Positions 1 to 12,645 of a stretch of DNA of 64,000 nucleotides are shown here, in pieces. This DNA comes from Schistosoma mansoni (Eukaryota > Platyhelminthes > Trematoda > Strigeidida > Schistosomatidae). Made by a program: the position numbers and the translations under genes. Position 1 is the first letter of the stretch. The number at the start of each line of letters is the position of its first letter. The stretch lies in contig NC_031498.1 of the NCBI RefSeq assembly GCF_000237925.1, forward strand, positions 18,299,004 to 18,363,003, given 5' to 3'. Below the pieces are notes generated by a model. That model did no database searches. It saw only the letters and a program-made list of their open reading frames with translations, and had not been told where the DNA came from.

Positions 1-744
1 ATGCCTTTAAACCGATCAGAATGTCGAAAAGAGGTTCAATACCAACTTCAACTGCACATACAAAATGTTCTGTTTTCCTGCATTTCAAGATCATGTCAAT
101 TTATTTTTCGTCAATTCACTGTGTATTAGTCGATGTACATTTCTTTCGTCTTTACATCAATTTTATACAATTTGCTTCTAAGTTATTTGCTTAAACATTT
201 TATTTCGTGTTATGCAGTTAGAGGTTGTCTACTGAGCTCCAAGAACCTATATTTTATCGTCATTGGTAAGTTAGTATAGCTTACTGAAAATTGTGAATGT
301 AACCATTGTCCTGTTGATTTCTGAAAATATATCATTCAAGGCATGGATAACGGGTGAAACCACTGAGTTTGGTTTGAAACTGAAGACTGCATTGAAGAAC
401 AATTTTGTATTGAATACTGTTTATCAGAAATAGACGTGTTTCGGACTGACTGTGGATAAACAATCCAAAAGTTCTATCCAACGTATAAATGCATTCTATA
501 AAGTTATAATCTGTAATATTTTCCACGATATAGTGAGCCATTCAAAATTAGCAAAATAAGAATAGTACTTTAGAACAACTAGGAATAATCCGAAGGTCAA
601 GTGCATGTATATATATACATAAATAAATTATCCTGGTCAGCATATGAAACATCTTTAGTCTATAGTTGATTCATGTAGGGAAAATAATAATTTTCAATTT
701 TGAGTTGTAGGGATTGTTGAATTTCATTAAAATAATCAGCTGAT
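1..744. other. AT-rich non-coding sequence
   Basis: No exon-like or repeat signature recognised; the small ORF at 332-541 (minus) has no family features. Confidence 0.6.
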
Positions 745-1045
745 CAATGTTAGACCACCATTAAAAACCTGAAACCACTGGAAAGCCGTTTTGTCCCGGT
801 ATTGTACCACTCAGAAGTGCTCATCCACTATCTTGCACGCGGAAATCAAACCCAATACCATCGTTCTCGAGCACGGACACTTAACCTTCAGACCACTGTA
901 CCGGAATCCAACAGTGTTAATTTCTAACTTCAATCAATTCACGATGTCGCACGAACATCTTTCACTGTCTTCGATGGGTAACTGCCTAATAGCTGACAGG
1001 AGTGAACTCCACTGGTCACGGCTATTCACTAAAACTCTAGAAATG
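745..1045 (-). mobile_element. Hammerhead-type SINE (family B), decayed copy
   Basis: Read on the minus strand, it follows the family layout seen at 12.3 and 63.3 kb: a head with GACCAGTGGAGTTCA, a tRNA-like section with GTGGTCTGAAGG and GGGTTTGATTTC, and a tail AATGGTGGTCTAACATTGA. The ribozyme core is badly eroded. The 95-codon ORF across it is not a gene. Confidence 0.75.
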
Positions 1046-2849
1046 TTCTCTCGATGCTCGTCATTAGGATGCCCATGATAATTTACAGTTTGGGGTTGTG
1101 GAGTTTGTCGAATAATAATTTAACCAAAGTTTGTACTCATTTATACACTATTAGGAATTATTGATGATACTAATCTTGAATTCGATATCAACGTCTGCCT
1201 CTGGTCATCTTTATGTTATGATTTATCCAAGATATAGCATTATTGTGATTATAGATATATCATCATTTGTTGAAACTTCACTTGTATGTATGTTCATATA
1301 TTTCTCATATTTGCTTTGTAGGGCAGTGTTTCCACTTGAAAAGCAAATAATCTTACCTGCATACATGCAAAATACGACAAATATAGCCTTATACATATTA
1401 TTTTTTACTATTTAAACTATCTCTATATCTAAAATATTGAATTCGATAATGCCTCCCTTTCATTTTAAGTAACTAACATCCCGTAACATCTATTATATCA
1501 TAGTAAGGAGGAAAACTTGACTGTTTTTCTAAAACAAAAAAACACACACACACATATGATGAGCAGTTACTTTAATACAAAACAAACTACTGTTTTTGTC
1601 TCTGTACACGATAACTAATAACAAATATGTGTGCTTGTATTTTAAGAACAAAACAAAGAAGGGATATCTAGCACCTAACTGTATTTTCTTTTGTTAATCA
1701 TTTAAGGTTTATAACAAATTTACTTCCTTCATGAAATAATATTTACTTAATAAAATTTGATTTTGCAAGTAAACATTAATTTGATGTTTATAACAAAGAT
1801 AAATTTTATATTTTGATTGTTTTTTTTGTTTTGTTTTAATCATTGTTTACTTACGCTGTATAATGTTTGACAAGTAGATACTTGCTGGAAGTTATCTTTT
1901 CTTTAGTGGAGAGAAAGAAGCATAATGTTATAAAATTTGATTTTATGATTTATGGTAAACTATGAGGCGCTGAGTTAAAGAAAAGTCAGCTGAGCGATTA
2001 CAATCTTGAAGTTGACATTTATCTGTTTTCCTTATGATACAGAAATCTTGTTATGACTCGACGAATATGAAACGGATAACAGTCTTCTCTGATATTCAGT
2101 GATTCTTCATAACAATTATTCTAGCTATTAGATCAGACTTCAAGTATATCCATCTTGAGTCTAATCTCATTAAAGGTAAATATTGCAAAATGGGAAGGTT
2201 TTTGCTGTTTGCAGAATAGAAATGAAACTATTTTCAACATTTAAAAGTAAGTAAATTAGAGGTCTCATTACAAATGAGTATCCTGTGTTTCATAATCAGA
2301 GATCACTGATTAGAGAAAAATGTAAATCATTATCAACGAACATTTATAAGAACATATTTTACAGGTTTCATTGTTTCCGCTGACGTATATTCCAAGTATT
2401 TTATTTAAACGGGAGAACTCGATCTGCACTAAGAAGGACCTGAGATACATGACATTGATCACCATCCAGTAATCAATCAATTTTAAATTTCAATAAACAC
2501 AAACTTATGTAAATAACAAATAGTGAAACACTGTCAAAGCTTATAAAATAATCTCCTAGTTATGATAGGTAGTACTAACAACTTTGTGTAAACTGGCAAT
2601 CTTTTATTAGATTTCACATCAAACACAAAAGCTATAAACTTTAGCCTTGATTAGAGGATGGAAATATGTATGAAATAGTCCTAAAATATAACTGTTGCTC
2701 ACAAAAAGTATTGGTCATAAATTATGGTTCAACAAAATCATTTGATAAACAAGTTACGTTTTTTACGTTCACCTGATAATGGTTTATTGTAAATAGTGCT
2801 CATATATAAAAACTTTCTTAAATATGTGTAATTCTTAATTTAACAGTGA
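1046..2849. other. AT-rich non-coding sequence
   Basis: Only a short ACACAC tract near 1541 stands out. The ORF at 1161-1415 is a low-complexity hydrophobic translation without support. Confidence 0.6.
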
Positions 2850-2863
2850 TATTATTCGGTAGT
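2850..2863. repeat. Target-site duplication, left copy
   Basis: TATTATTCGGTAGT directly before the RTE-like element; identical to 6018-6031. Confidence 0.92.
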
Positions 2864-5800
2864 AACTCCGCCTGTAGCTCTTCTAGAGTTACTGCCGGTC
2901 CCAAGCCCGGGTAAAGGAGGAGGGTTGAGCATGGGGTTAGCGACCCCATCCCGTAGAAAAGCTAACTCGCTAGAAAAACGCTAACCAGAAAAAATAATTC
3001 AAACCATTTAAACTCTGCCCTGGGAAATGAAGGAATAATTATGACGTCTCATGATGAAAGCCGAAATTCTTCGGAAGTCACGAGACCGATGCACCTTCTA
3101 ACAACCAGAGCAACACTCTTTATAGGTACATGGAACGTCCGGACAATGTGGGAGACAGGAAAGACCAGCCAAATAGCAATGAAAATGAGGAGATACAACT
3201 TGGCAGTACTTGGAATCAGCGAAACCCATTGGACACAAACTGAACAACAAAGGCTAGGTACAGGAGAGATGCTGCTGTACTCCGATCACGAAGGGGAAAA
3301 TGCTCCACACACTCAGGGAGTTGCTCCAATGCTATCCAAAGAAGCACAAAATACACTTGTGAGATGGGAATCTCATGGACCCAGGATAATCAAAGCATCA
3401 TTCAGAACAAAGAAGCAAGGGATCACAATGAACGTTATCCAATGTTATGCACCCACCAATGATAGCAACGACGATGATAAAGATCAGTTCTATGAAAGGC
3501 TGCAATCAATTATAGAGAAGTGCTCACGAAAGGACCTCACCATCCTGATGGGAGATCTAAATGCTAAAGTTGGAGTGGACAACACAGGATATGAAGATGT
3601 AATTGGACGACATGGATTAGGAGAGAGAAATGAAAATGGGGAGAGACTTGCAAACCTATGTGCATTCAACAAATTGGTTATAGGCGGCACAATATTCCCA
3701 CACAAGCGCATACACAAAGCTACATGGATCTCACCGGACCAAACCACAGAGAACCAGATAAATCACATCTGTATCAACAAAAAATTCCACCTGGTTGTGG
3801 CCAAGATGAGACTGAAGCTAAAGAAACACTGGACAACTGGACAAACAGCACTACAAAGGTTCAATACAGCCTTCCTTCGAAATATTGACAAGCTCAATGA
3901 ATTCAAGATACCTCTCAACAACAGGTTCCAGGCTCTACAGGATCTACTGAGAGAACAAGAAACTACTTTGAAGGACAACTGGAAAAAGATAAAAGAAGCC
4001 CTAACTTCAACGTGTCAGGAGGTTCTTGGTCCTAAGAAGCATCATCACAAGGAATGGATCTCTATGGGAACCCTGGACAAAATTCAAGAAAGGAAGAACA
4101 AGAAACTAGCAATTAACAACAGCCGAACACGAGTAGAGAAAGTCAAAGCACAAGCAGACTACGCGGAAGCAAACAGGGAAGTGAAGAAAAGCATTAAAGC
4201 CGACAAGCAGAAATACATGGGAGAACTAGCAACGACGGCGCAAAAAGCTGCAAGAGAAGGGAATATGAGACAACTATATGATACAACGGAGAATTTGGCA
4301 GGGAGATATAGCAAACCAGAGAGACCAGTCAAGGACAAAGAAGGAAAGACAATCACTGAGATTCAAGAGCAGAGGAAAAGATGGGCAGAATGCTTCGAGG
4401 AACTGCTGAATAGACCAGCCCCATTGAACCCACCGAACATCGAAGCAGCACACACTGACCTTCCAATAGATGTCACTCCACCAACGATCGAAGAAGTCAA
4501 GATGGCCATCAGACAAATCAAAAGTGGGAAGGCGGCAGGACCTGACAATATACCAGCAGAAGCACTGAAGTCAGACATTGAAATAACTGCAAATATGCTC
4601 CACCTTCTATTCAAGAAGGTTTGGGAAGAGGAACAAGTGCCAATGGACTGGAAAGAAGGATATCTCATCAAGATACCAAAGAAAGGAGATATGAGCAAAT
4701 GTGAGAACTACAGAGGCATCAGTTTGTTATCAGTACCAGGAAAAGTTTTCAACAAAGTGCTGCTGAATCGGATGAAAGACGCAGTAGACGCCGAACTTAG
4801 GGATCAACAGGCTGGATTCCGTAAGGATAGGTCGTGCACAGACCAGATTGCGACACTACGGATCATCGATGAACAATCAGTTGAGTGGAACTCATCACTA
4901 TACGTCAACTTCATTGACTATGAGAAGGCGTTTGACAGCGTGGATAGGAAAACATTATGGAAACTTCTTCGACACTATGGAGTTCCTGAAAAGATTGTCA
5001 ACATTATCCAAAACTCATACGATGGACTACAATGCAAAGTGGTGCATGGAGGACAGCTGACAGATGCATTTCCAGTAGGGACCGGAGTCAGACAAGGCTG
5101 TCTACTCTCCCCATTCCTCTTCCTTCTAGTGATTGACTGGATTATGAAGAATTCGACATCTGAGGGGAAATACGGAATACAATGGACAGCTCAGAATCAA
5201 TTAGATGATTTGGACTTCGCAGATGACCTAGCCCTCCTCTCTCATACACACGAACAAATGCAGATGAAGACAGCAAATGTAGCAGCAGCCTCCGCATCGA
5301 TAGGCCTCCACATTCACAAAGGAAAAAGCAAGATTCTCAAATACAACACGGAGAACTCCAACCCAATCACACTTGATGGCGAGACTCTGGAAGAGGTGGA
5401 AACATTCAAGTACCTGGGGAGCATCGTTGATAAACAAGGAGGATCGGATGCAGATGTAAAGGCGAGGATTGGCAAAGCAAGGGCAGCATTTTTACAATTG
5501 AAGAACATATGGAACTCAAAACAACTGTCAACTAATACCAAAGTGAGAATCTTCAATACGAACGTCAAGACAGTCCTACTGTATGGAGCTGAATCGTGGA
5601 GAACCACTACAACCATCGTCGAGAAGGTGCAAGTATTTATAAATAGCTGTTTACGTAAAATACTCAACATCCGTTGGCCGGTTACCATCAGCAACAGCCT
5701 TCTGTGGGAGAGGACAAACCAGCTTCCAGCTGAAGAGGAAATTAAGAAAAAACGCTGGAAGTGGATAGGACATACATTGAGGAAATCACTAAACTGCATC

Positions 5801-6017
5801 ACGAGGTAAGCCCTAAATTGGAATCCGGAAGAGAAGCGGAAAAGAGGAAGGCCAAAGAACACATTACGCCGGGAAATAGAAGCAGATATGAAAAGGATGA
5901 ATAGCAACTGGAAGGAACTGGAAAGGAAGGCTCAGGACAGAGTTGGATGGAGAATGCTGGTGAGCGGCCTATGCTCCTCGACGAGGGGTAACAGGCGTTA
6001 GTAAGTAAGTAAGTAAG
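2864..6017 (+). mobile_element. RTE/SR2-like non-LTR retrotransposon, nearly full length
   Basis: The element is bounded by a perfect 14-bp direct repeat (2850-2863 and 6018-6031, TATTATTCGGTAGT). It has a 5' untranslated part (2864-3040), one long ORF and a 3' end of GTAAG repeats instead of a poly(A) tail, typical of RTE elements. The ORF order endonuclease then reverse transcriptase fits the RTE/SR2 lineage known from Schistosoma mansoni; the lineage call is from memory of the protein style. Several truncated relatives lie at 15.2, 16.2, 17.1 and 58.5 kb. Confidence 0.93.
3041..5809 (+). CDS. Endonuclease-reverse transcriptase of the RTE/SR2-like element
   Basis: 922 codons. Residues about 28-260 are an AP-like endonuclease: [23 protein letters not shown] and MGDLNAKVG are visible. 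Two defects hit its catalytic end: the usual QIDH is QINH (Asn at residue 241), and the text jumps from NKKF (residue 249) to HLVVAK, without the usual stretch holding the SDHH motif, so an in-frame deletion is likely. Residues about 480-760 are a reverse transcriptase with [15 protein letters not shown]-type [27 protein letters not shown] and the catalytic FADD (726-729), all intact. The frame stops at TAA (5807-5809), but the same frame continues open to TAG near 6001 with family-like sequence ([20 protein letters not shown]), so the TAA is probably a nonsense change. Copy likely inactive in cis. Confidence 0.93.
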   Translation: MTSHDESRNSSEVTRPMHLLTTRATLFIGTWNVRTMWETGKTSQIAMKMRRYNLAVLGISETHWTQTEQQRLGTGEMLLYSDHEGENAPHTQGVAPMLSKEAQNTLVRWESHGPRIIKASFRTKKQGITMNVIQCYAPTNDSNDDDKDQFYERLQSIIEKCSRKDLTILMGDLNAKVGVDNTGYEDVIGRHGLGERNENGERLANLCAFNKLVIGGTIFPHKRIHKATWISPDQTTENQINHICINKKFHLVVAKMRLKLKKHWTTGQTALQRFNTAFLRNIDKLNEFKIPLNNRFQALQDLLREQETTLKDNWKKIKEALTSTCQEVLGPKKHHHKEWISMGTLDKIQERKNKKLAINNSRTRVEKVKAQADYAEANREVKKSIKADKQKYMGELATTAQKAAREGNMRQLYDTTENLAGRYSKPERPVKDKEGKTITEIQEQRKRWAECFEELLNRPAPLNPPNIEAAHTDLPIDVTPPTIEEVKMAIRQIKSGKAAGPDNIPAEALKSDIEITANMLHLLFKKVWEEEQVPMDWKEGYLIKIPKKGDMSKCENYRGISLLSVPGKVFNKVLLNRMKDAVDAELRDQQAGFRKDRSCTDQIATLRIIDEQSVEWNSSLYVNFIDYEKAFDSVDRKTLWKLLRHYGVPEKIVNIIQNSYDGLQCKVVHGGQLTDAFPVGTGVRQGCLLSPFLFLLVIDWIMKNSTSEGKYGIQWTAQNQLDDLDFADDLALLSHTHEQMQMKTANVAAASASIGLHIHKGKSKILKYNTENSNPITLDGETLEEVETFKYLGSIVDKQGGSDADVKARIGKARAAFLQLKNIWNSKQLSTNTKVRIFNTNVKTVLLYGAESWRTTTTIVEKVQVFINSCLRKILNIRWPVTISNSLLWERTNQLPAEEEIKKKRWKWIGHTLRKSLNCITR

Positions 6018-6031
6018 TATTATTCGGTAGT
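6018..6031. repeat. Target-site duplication, right copy
   Basis: TATTATTCGGTAGT directly after the GTAAG-repeat 3' end; identical to 2850-2863. Its perfect match suggests a fairly recent insertion. Confidence 0.92.
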
Positions 6032-7849
6032 GTAGCATCAAGATTACCAGTATTCATTTCGTTTGATATGGTTATAATCACTTTGATTTCCAGTTAAGAT
6101 ATGCTCGATATTTTCAAAGATTTAATGATATTGTGTCTCATTTCATTATTTCATATATTTGTTGGTAACAGATATGGTTAACTCAAGACTCGAATACTGA
6201 CCTTAACTGACCTTTAATAAGCTTTGAGAGTCTATTTCTCTTGCAAAGATGACATAAATAGAAAGGTATAAAAGATCTGTGTAAGATAGAGTATAGAAAT
6301 ATTATTATTTAAAAGCCATTAATCTATATATACATTCTATAACTGTCATAAACATCTCTTATAAATGATATTGACCACATGAAGACAGGTCAGCTTAAAT
6401 ATCATAATTGAATAACTCGATTGAAATATTTTAATGTAGATACCTGTCATACACAATAAAATTCGAAGATCAACAATGGAAATATAAATAATATGTTACA
6501 AAGATTGAACTATTACGGATTATCAAGAAGATTCTTTGAGAAACACTTATATGTAGTTACTTAAAATTTAACTACAAAATTGGTCAAGAACATTAGTAAT
6601 ACGTTAGTGAACGACTAGTTTTTTGGATTATTTCGCTTGTTATTGGCTTAGTAGTCGCCAGTTTTTTTTATCATCAATTAATCCAATCTACTAAGCAACT
6701 GTTTTCTTTGAATGTTTTCAGTTTTCTTTTAGTATTAACAAATGGTCGAGCGTATTTAGCAGTAAATATCATTCATCAATAATGTTATAACCAAAGAAAA
6801 TTTATGAGAGATTTGCTTATTTAGTTTATTAACTTGACGATTTTAAGTTTTGTCATTTTACACTTTTAAATGTTTAGTTTTCAAATCATTACAATGTCAT
6901 AATGAAATTAGATAATCCAAATGTCTTTCTTAGAAAAAAGGAACCTATAAACTCTTGCTTTATGTGAAAAATCTGTTCAGAATTTAGGTAATCTAACATA
7001 TATTTACCAAATATGAGTTATAGTAACGTGTAAAATAACTCGTATTATGTTATACCAAGTTGCATAACTCAAAACATTCTTATGAATGACAGTTTTTTCA
7101 TGACTTGATAATATGAACGTCTTAAAGAGAATAAGTTTGGAAATTCACTAGTCTATTTTATTTTTAACTTGATTTTCAAATGAATAAACTGAGATGTGTC
7201 TTAAAATGAAACACTCAGTTATTGACCCAATAATTATTATGTTCGGGGATAGGTTTTATGTGAACTCTGAAAATAATATCTCTCCTGATCCACAGAATAG
7301 AAGCTTTTAAGGTAGATGGTAGCTTGATGTGAATAATATATGTTTTGAAGAGGACCAAATTAATACCATGTTCAGTCAGTCTATAGAAACTATCCTAAAC
7401 CTAATTTCGATTATGGTTATTTTTGGTTAAGTCCTTTAATTAACTTAATAGACATTGTCATTTGAATAGTAACAATTCGAATATATCTTTGTACTATTTT
7501 GATCACTAGAGCACACGAGAGACTCTAGCCAAAACGTTGATTGCTTGAATATCATTCGATGATTCATCCTCTTCCCCATTTATGTATGCACTCAAATCTT
7601 ATTATTAGCTTTTGCTTTATCTTGCTGCACCCTTATACAGTTTGACTATAAATTTGCCTATGTAATTGTTCGTGCTTGCTCTCTGATAACTACTCATGTA
7701 CTTTTAGCTTTGTGGCCTGCTTCATTTGATAATAAACTGTAGTTGCAGCTTCTCTTTGCCTTCTGATTTCATGCACCGTTAAGATTTTTATTATAACGGT
7801 TATGGAGGTGAAGGACTAGCGAAGCATTGCACTACAGATCAATTGTAAC
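6032..7849. other. AT-rich non-coding sequence
   Basis: No feature recognised. 7480-7800 is slightly richer in GC but matches nothing else in the window. Confidence 0.55.
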
Positions 7850-8480
7850 ACTGAACCTGGCCAATGTGTATATCGGTTCAGGTTTTCCTATCGCATTAGC
7901 ATAGTGAAGTGAAATTGTTAGGGTAGATCCCGGAGTAATAGATGTAGCAGCAGTATTAGTAATAATATAAAAAATGTGAATCTAAGATACGATTCGAAGA
8001 ATTTCAAGTTATTGAAATAAAAAGATTATGGGGAATTTAAAAAATTGGGATCAAAGGGAAGACAGAGAATGAATTCACCTGGAACACTGCTAAGGACTTT
8101 GAGCCATGAGATGATGGAAAAGATTTGTAGCTCAGGTGGATGATTTTTATGGTGTTTTGTGCTCTGAGCTGGAGAACAAAACTCCACCAAAAACGTTGAA
8201 CTATGTAATTCAAAGTTTCGAATCACTGGTTACATGGACCACGCAGACCCTAATCAGATAGTTTCAACCCCTGAAGATGGCTTATTGCAACAGTCTGTGT
8301 GTTTAGGGACTAATGTCATAATTTGGTTTGGCCGCTTCTACTTTTCTTCTGTTAACGGTGACTGGGCATCGAGTTAGTCAGTGGGTCAGCATAAGTAATA
8401 TATGTCTTAACCATCTCAGTCGATAAAGATTCACAAACTCTTCGATAGAATTGTCATACGTACTTGATACTCTACGTTTA
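7850..8480 (-). mobile_element. Non-LTR reverse-transcriptase 3' relic with nested insert
   Basis: The minus strand matches, with heavy decay, the 3' end of the family at 40325-41400 (GACATTAGTCCC-like block at 8310, CCATCTCAGTCGATAAAG at 8410). At about 8108 the match stops after GAGCCATGA and resumes at about 8207; the 100 bp between belongs to the foldback-type repeat of 38.7-38.9 kb. Confidence 0.65.
8109..8207 (+). repeat. Short foldback-family repeat, nested copy
   Basis: AAGATTTGTAGCTCAGGTGG and CTCTGAGCTGGAGAACAAAA occur here and at 38743-38916. Here it interrupts a reverse-transcriptase relic. Confidence 0.7.
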
Positions 8481-9302
8481 ACTTTAAAATTTCTAATTTG
8501 ATGATAAGAAAATATGTTAGAAAATGAATTCATTAATAAAAACTATCTTCAACAAAACAGAAGAAATCATAAGGTAATCGGTAAATCAGAGTAAAACTAA
8601 TTTCTCACGACAATGACTAAACAGATAATTTCTGTTTAATTCATCTTCAATTATGAAAACCAATATTCGTCATTTATAAAGTTTGAGTAAACAAAAGAAG
8701 TGAAGAGAATATTTAATCATTCACATTGCTCTAACCATACATCATCATTCAAATACAGATATGGTAACTTAAAATTTATAAACAGTTTTACAGTAGAATA
8801 TTCTAACAAGTTATTGCATTCAATCTATTACATTTTAACTCAATTTGCTAGACATTTTAGTTGTTTAATAAGTATAAGACAAAAAGTGTATTTTATACTT
8901 GTGTAACCATGTCAACTGCATATATACATATATCTGTTATAGTATTCTGTTTAGTTTCTTTTTTTCACAATATCCACTACCTTCTTCTTCTTCTTTATTC
9001 TCATTGTTAGCTTAATATTATATTTTCACTTACCTTTTCTTTTACCTTGCGGTTCAATGACTATGATAATGTCCATTTTGTATAGTTATTTTACCGATAA
9101 ACATTTTGTTACTTTTTAATATTAATAATATGAAAAATGAAGTATAAAATTACGAAATAAGCGATTGAATATTCTTTTAAAATGTTGGGATGGGATATTT
9201 AAAAATTAACAAAGAAATTATACTAATACGTAATGGGTAAATATAAAGTATTTCATCTTTCTTTCTAACTCTGTCAAAATTAAATAAATTGTTTAATAGA
9301 AA
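8481..9302. other. AT-rich non-coding sequence
   Basis: No feature recognised. Confidence 0.6.
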
Positions 9303-9475
9303 GGGGATAAGCGCTCGCGCGCGAGACTAATTAGTCCTGGGTTTGAATCTGGCAAGACGGGATCGTGGATGCGCAATGCTGAGGAGTCCCACAATGGGAC
9401 GAAATGGCCGTCCGGTGCTTCTACGTTTTCCATGGTGGTCTAGCCTCAATTGACTGATGATTTCAACTATATAGA
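9303..9475 (+). mobile_element. Hammerhead-type SINE (family B), 5'-truncated
   Basis: Starts inside the tRNA-like part (AAGCGCTCGCGCGCGAGAC, GGGTTTGAATCT), followed by a hammerhead-like core and the common tail CCATGGTGGTCTAGCCTCAATTGA. Confidence 0.82.
9371..9419 (+). ncRNA. Hammerhead ribozyme-like core in SINE
   Basis: CTGAGGAG, stem II GTCCC/GGGAC, GAAA and a GTC cleavage triplet are all present. Stem I (GCAATG with CGGTGC) has one mismatch, so activity is uncertain. Confidence 0.7.
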
Positions 9476-10429
9476 AAGTTGTTTAATACTGAAAACATAA
9501 AATACAATATTGATCAATTTATATTAATCACAATAATTAAAACTACTTAATGAGAATGGTCAGTTTCATATTTGGACAGTAATGAGATGAAACAATTAAA
9601 TTAATAAGGTGTTTATAAATAGTTTCACTTTTTGGTATCAATCATTATGCTAAATATGTTGTGTATTTCGAATAACACAATTGAGTACTAACTATACCAT
9701 TCGGAAGCCTAGTATTCTGATAATTTTAATAGATCCATAAGCGTTTCTTACTCCTTACCTGGTTAAGAAAATAGTTAAAGTTATTCTTAAACATACATTG
9801 TTTACCATTAAAAACTAACAACTGGATCCAGGATTATAATTGTTATCATTTCCTGTGTATGATATTTTGTTAGATCCAAGTTTCAATGTAAAAGTTTAAT
9901 AGGTCTGGTCTTATTTAATTGGATGGCTAATGATGATTTGTGAAATTTAATGATGGGCTTTTTTTCCATTACAGATTATCAGCCAGAGAAGTGCTTCAAA
10001 TCAAGGAGCTGTAGTTAAATATCAGGATTAAGTTAAATTAACTTTATTCAATGATTTGGATACATTTCACTGAAATTTGGACCTTGACTCTAGAAGGTGA
10101 TATGACGGGATTAAAAAGCAAAATTAGATTCTTTTACTCATTGTGGTTTTTGTTTAACAGTACTTCCGTTTGCTTAATTCAATGTGATAATCACTCAGTG
10201 TAGTATTTCTTTTATTTTTTTCACTATGGCAATTTATTCGGTATAACATTAATTTATTTCAGTGTCATGTTTATTCAAGATATGATATTCTTGTAATAAA
10301 TTAACATGAACTTTGCATAGCATGACAAGTAGCATATGATTTGTTATAACTCCAAGAAACTTTCAATATTTGTGATCTCATCCTAATTAATGATCGAAAT
10401 GGGTTTACAATCAATGCATGAATGAGTGT
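9476..10429. other. AT-rich non-coding sequence
   Basis: No feature recognised. Confidence 0.6.
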
Positions 10430-10610
10430 ATTTTTCACTAGGGTTGTCGTTGTGTTTTGCGTTTGATAAATCTTCACTTGCATCAGTCTTGTTGTTCTTA
10501 CTTCGCGTCGTGGTAATCGCAGTGGTTCCCCGTTCTCGAGTATAAGTGATAAGCGATTCCGATATAACAATTAGCGACGACTAGTCATAACAATTGGCAA
10601 CGCAGTCACA
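10430..10610 (+). repeat. LTR-like end, gypsy type (possible)
   Basis: GATAAATCTTCACTTG, TGGTTCCCCGTTCTCGAGTATA and ATAACAATTGGCAACG resemble in order the block at 49640-49780. The ATTGGYRACG end could be the junction of an LTR with a primer-binding site, so these may be solo LTRs; I cannot define both ends. Confidence 0.45.
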
Positions 10611-11462
10611 GCAGAGTGAAATAAAAGAAATACACATTATAATTTAACAATTTGTAGTTAAAAATCCTAACTTAAATACTCATAACAGTTGAATATTGAA
10701 GTCAAAAGTCACAAGCTTGTTAATTAAACAGTAATATTCTTACGGCAACCAAGACAGGGCTCGAGAACAAAATTTTAGCATCACCTACCAATTACCTTCT
10801 AAGAGCATTGTCAAATATAAATTAACATATATATATTTAGTCATCGATTGAGTCACTTTTTTAAGATCAATAAGTGAGAAAGTAAAAGTATATTTGTTAT
10901 CTCCAGTAGTTAATACAAAGTTAAGAAAACTTTACTTACACTGATTTAAAAGTTAAATATAATTAAAACAGACTATTGTTGGGATGAAATAGCTCAAGAA
11001 CGATGACTCTGGTTCGAGGTTACGTTTAATAATAAGTAAACTAAAGTGATGTATATGGACCAATAGATTCATGCTTAGTAGTCTAATATTAATCAACTAG
11101 CTTCAATTATCAAAAATCCTGATATTTACTTCGTCTGGCTTTGATGTGAAAATTCCACTATCCGAAGCAAATTAAAATAGTTAACAGTTGAGTAAACAAG
11201 TTTAAATTAAGTTATTTCTGTTACTATTGATATCACCTAATTAAAACTATGTAGCTAATGAGTAGTTTATAAAACCACCATAGATAGAACACGTTCGTGT
11301 CTGGCTGCATTCGTTCAAAGTATGTTTTGGTCTCTAATATTTCTAAGCAGTAATATTCACGACCATCGGTATTTTTTTAATCTTTAACATGGTATCAGAA
11401 TGTTGTGTTGATTTAACATTTGATTAAAAACACTCCCATACAATAGCTAAATAAACAAACTT
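10611..11462. other. AT-rich non-coding sequence
   Basis: No feature recognised. Confidence 0.6.
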
Positions 11463-11870
11463 CTTTTATGGATTCGGCGGCCTGTTTGAACGTCTGGGCT
11501 ACCTGTTCCTGTCATCTACATATTTCAACAAGTTATCTAATTTTCTTTGTTTTAATACGTCACTATGGCTATTATTTGCATAACCTATTCAGGTGCGTTT
11601 CTAAAAAGTATACACCCTTTCTTCGTACAAGTTACAAAAGGCCCAATCAGAGATATCATGATTGTTGGCAATATACAGGGAAAAGAATGTACATTATTTA
11701 CATATCGATTGACTAGACCGTTAACATCTAACTGGTGATCACTCATTATTTATCGGCGGGATTGACCAAGAAGTAAGAAAAGGAAATTTTTTTGAAATAC
11801 TTTATGCTGGGAATTCTATATGGTACCAAAAGTATATTAATGAATGAAGCTAATAATAAATAAATAAATA
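11463..11870 (+). repeat. Unclassified dispersed repeat R1, copy 1
   Basis: About 400 bp closely similar along its whole length to 22497-22905: shared blocks include GTCTGGGCTACCTGT, GCATAACCTATTCAGG and TCTAACTGGTGATCACTCA. It ends in an A/T-rich tail (AATAATAAATAAATAAATAA) suggestive of a retroposed unit. No coding capacity. Confidence 0.75.
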
Positions 11871-12289
11871 ACCCATGTCATTATCTTGGTTTCACCAAGT
11901 TTTCTTGGATAGAATACAATTTATTTGAAGTATATTATTACAGTGTTTTTTATTAAAGGTTATTTAGCTTTTCTGTTTAATAAATAGCTTCTTTCCAAGA
12001 ATTCAGTAACTTTGATCTTGTTTAGGATCTAATCAAAAGTAAACTATTCTCACTTCATATTTCATTATCTAATCTATTATTCATTGAAACGTTTTTTTGA
12101 TGGTATACGGCAGTAAAAACCAAGAAATACTAATAAGTATGAATTATTGATATGTTCAATGCATGGGTTCTAATACTTCATATCAATTATAGTTAAACAA
12201 AGAAATAATGAATATTTTGTTGAAGAATTATTGCTGTATTCATGTCAGACAATAATACTTCTATTAGAAGGGGGTTTTACGGAGATTTT

Positions 12290-12645
12290 AGAAATTTTAT
12301 ATAGTTGAAATCATGAGATATTTCTTGGAGTTCTAGTGAGAATCAGTGACCAGTGGAGTTCAACCAGGTCTGCTGTGTGATATCAACTCGCTGAAGACAA
12401 TGGTGAATGGTTGCTCAATTTCATGGATTGGTTGATGTTAGACATTAACGCCGATGGATGCCGACTCACTGGTCTAGGGTTTAAGCGTTCGAGCGCGAAA
12501 CTGATAAGTTCTGGGTTCAAATCTCGCGAGTTTGGATCGTGGATGCGCACTGCTGAGGAGTCCCACAATAGGAAGAAATGGCCGTCCAGTACTTACAGGT
12601 TTTCCATGGTGGTCTAGTTTCAATTGACTCATGATTCCAACCATA
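12290..12645 (+). mobile_element. Hammerhead-type SINE (family B), near full length
   Basis: Nearly complete: head with GACCAGTGGAGTTCAACCAGG, a central GTTGATGTTAGACATTAACG, tRNA-derived A box (ACTGGTCTAGGGTTTAAGCG) and B box (GGGTTCAAATCTC), ribozyme-like core, and tail TTTCCATGGTGGTCTAG. The A/B boxes suggest RNA polymerase III transcription of the source. Confidence 0.88.
12545..12593 (+). ncRNA. Hammerhead ribozyme-like core in SINE, damaged
   Basis: CTGAGGAG and GTC^CAGT are kept and stem I (GCACTG/CAGTAC) nearly pairs, but the stem II 3' side reads AGGAAG instead of GGGAC, which should weaken it. Confidence 0.68.

Noticed and set aside
791-1078. 95-codon ORF near the left edge
   Set aside because: It runs antisense through a decayed SINE copy; the translation has no family features.
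3041-5809. Treating the RTE ORF as a host gene
   Set aside because: Endonuclease-reverse transcriptase architecture, target-site duplication and several related fragments show that it is a mobile element.
12460-12535. Possible tRNA genes in the SINE copies
   Set aside because: A and B boxes are present but no complete cloverleaf or acceptor stem; they are the tRNA-derived heads of SINEs.
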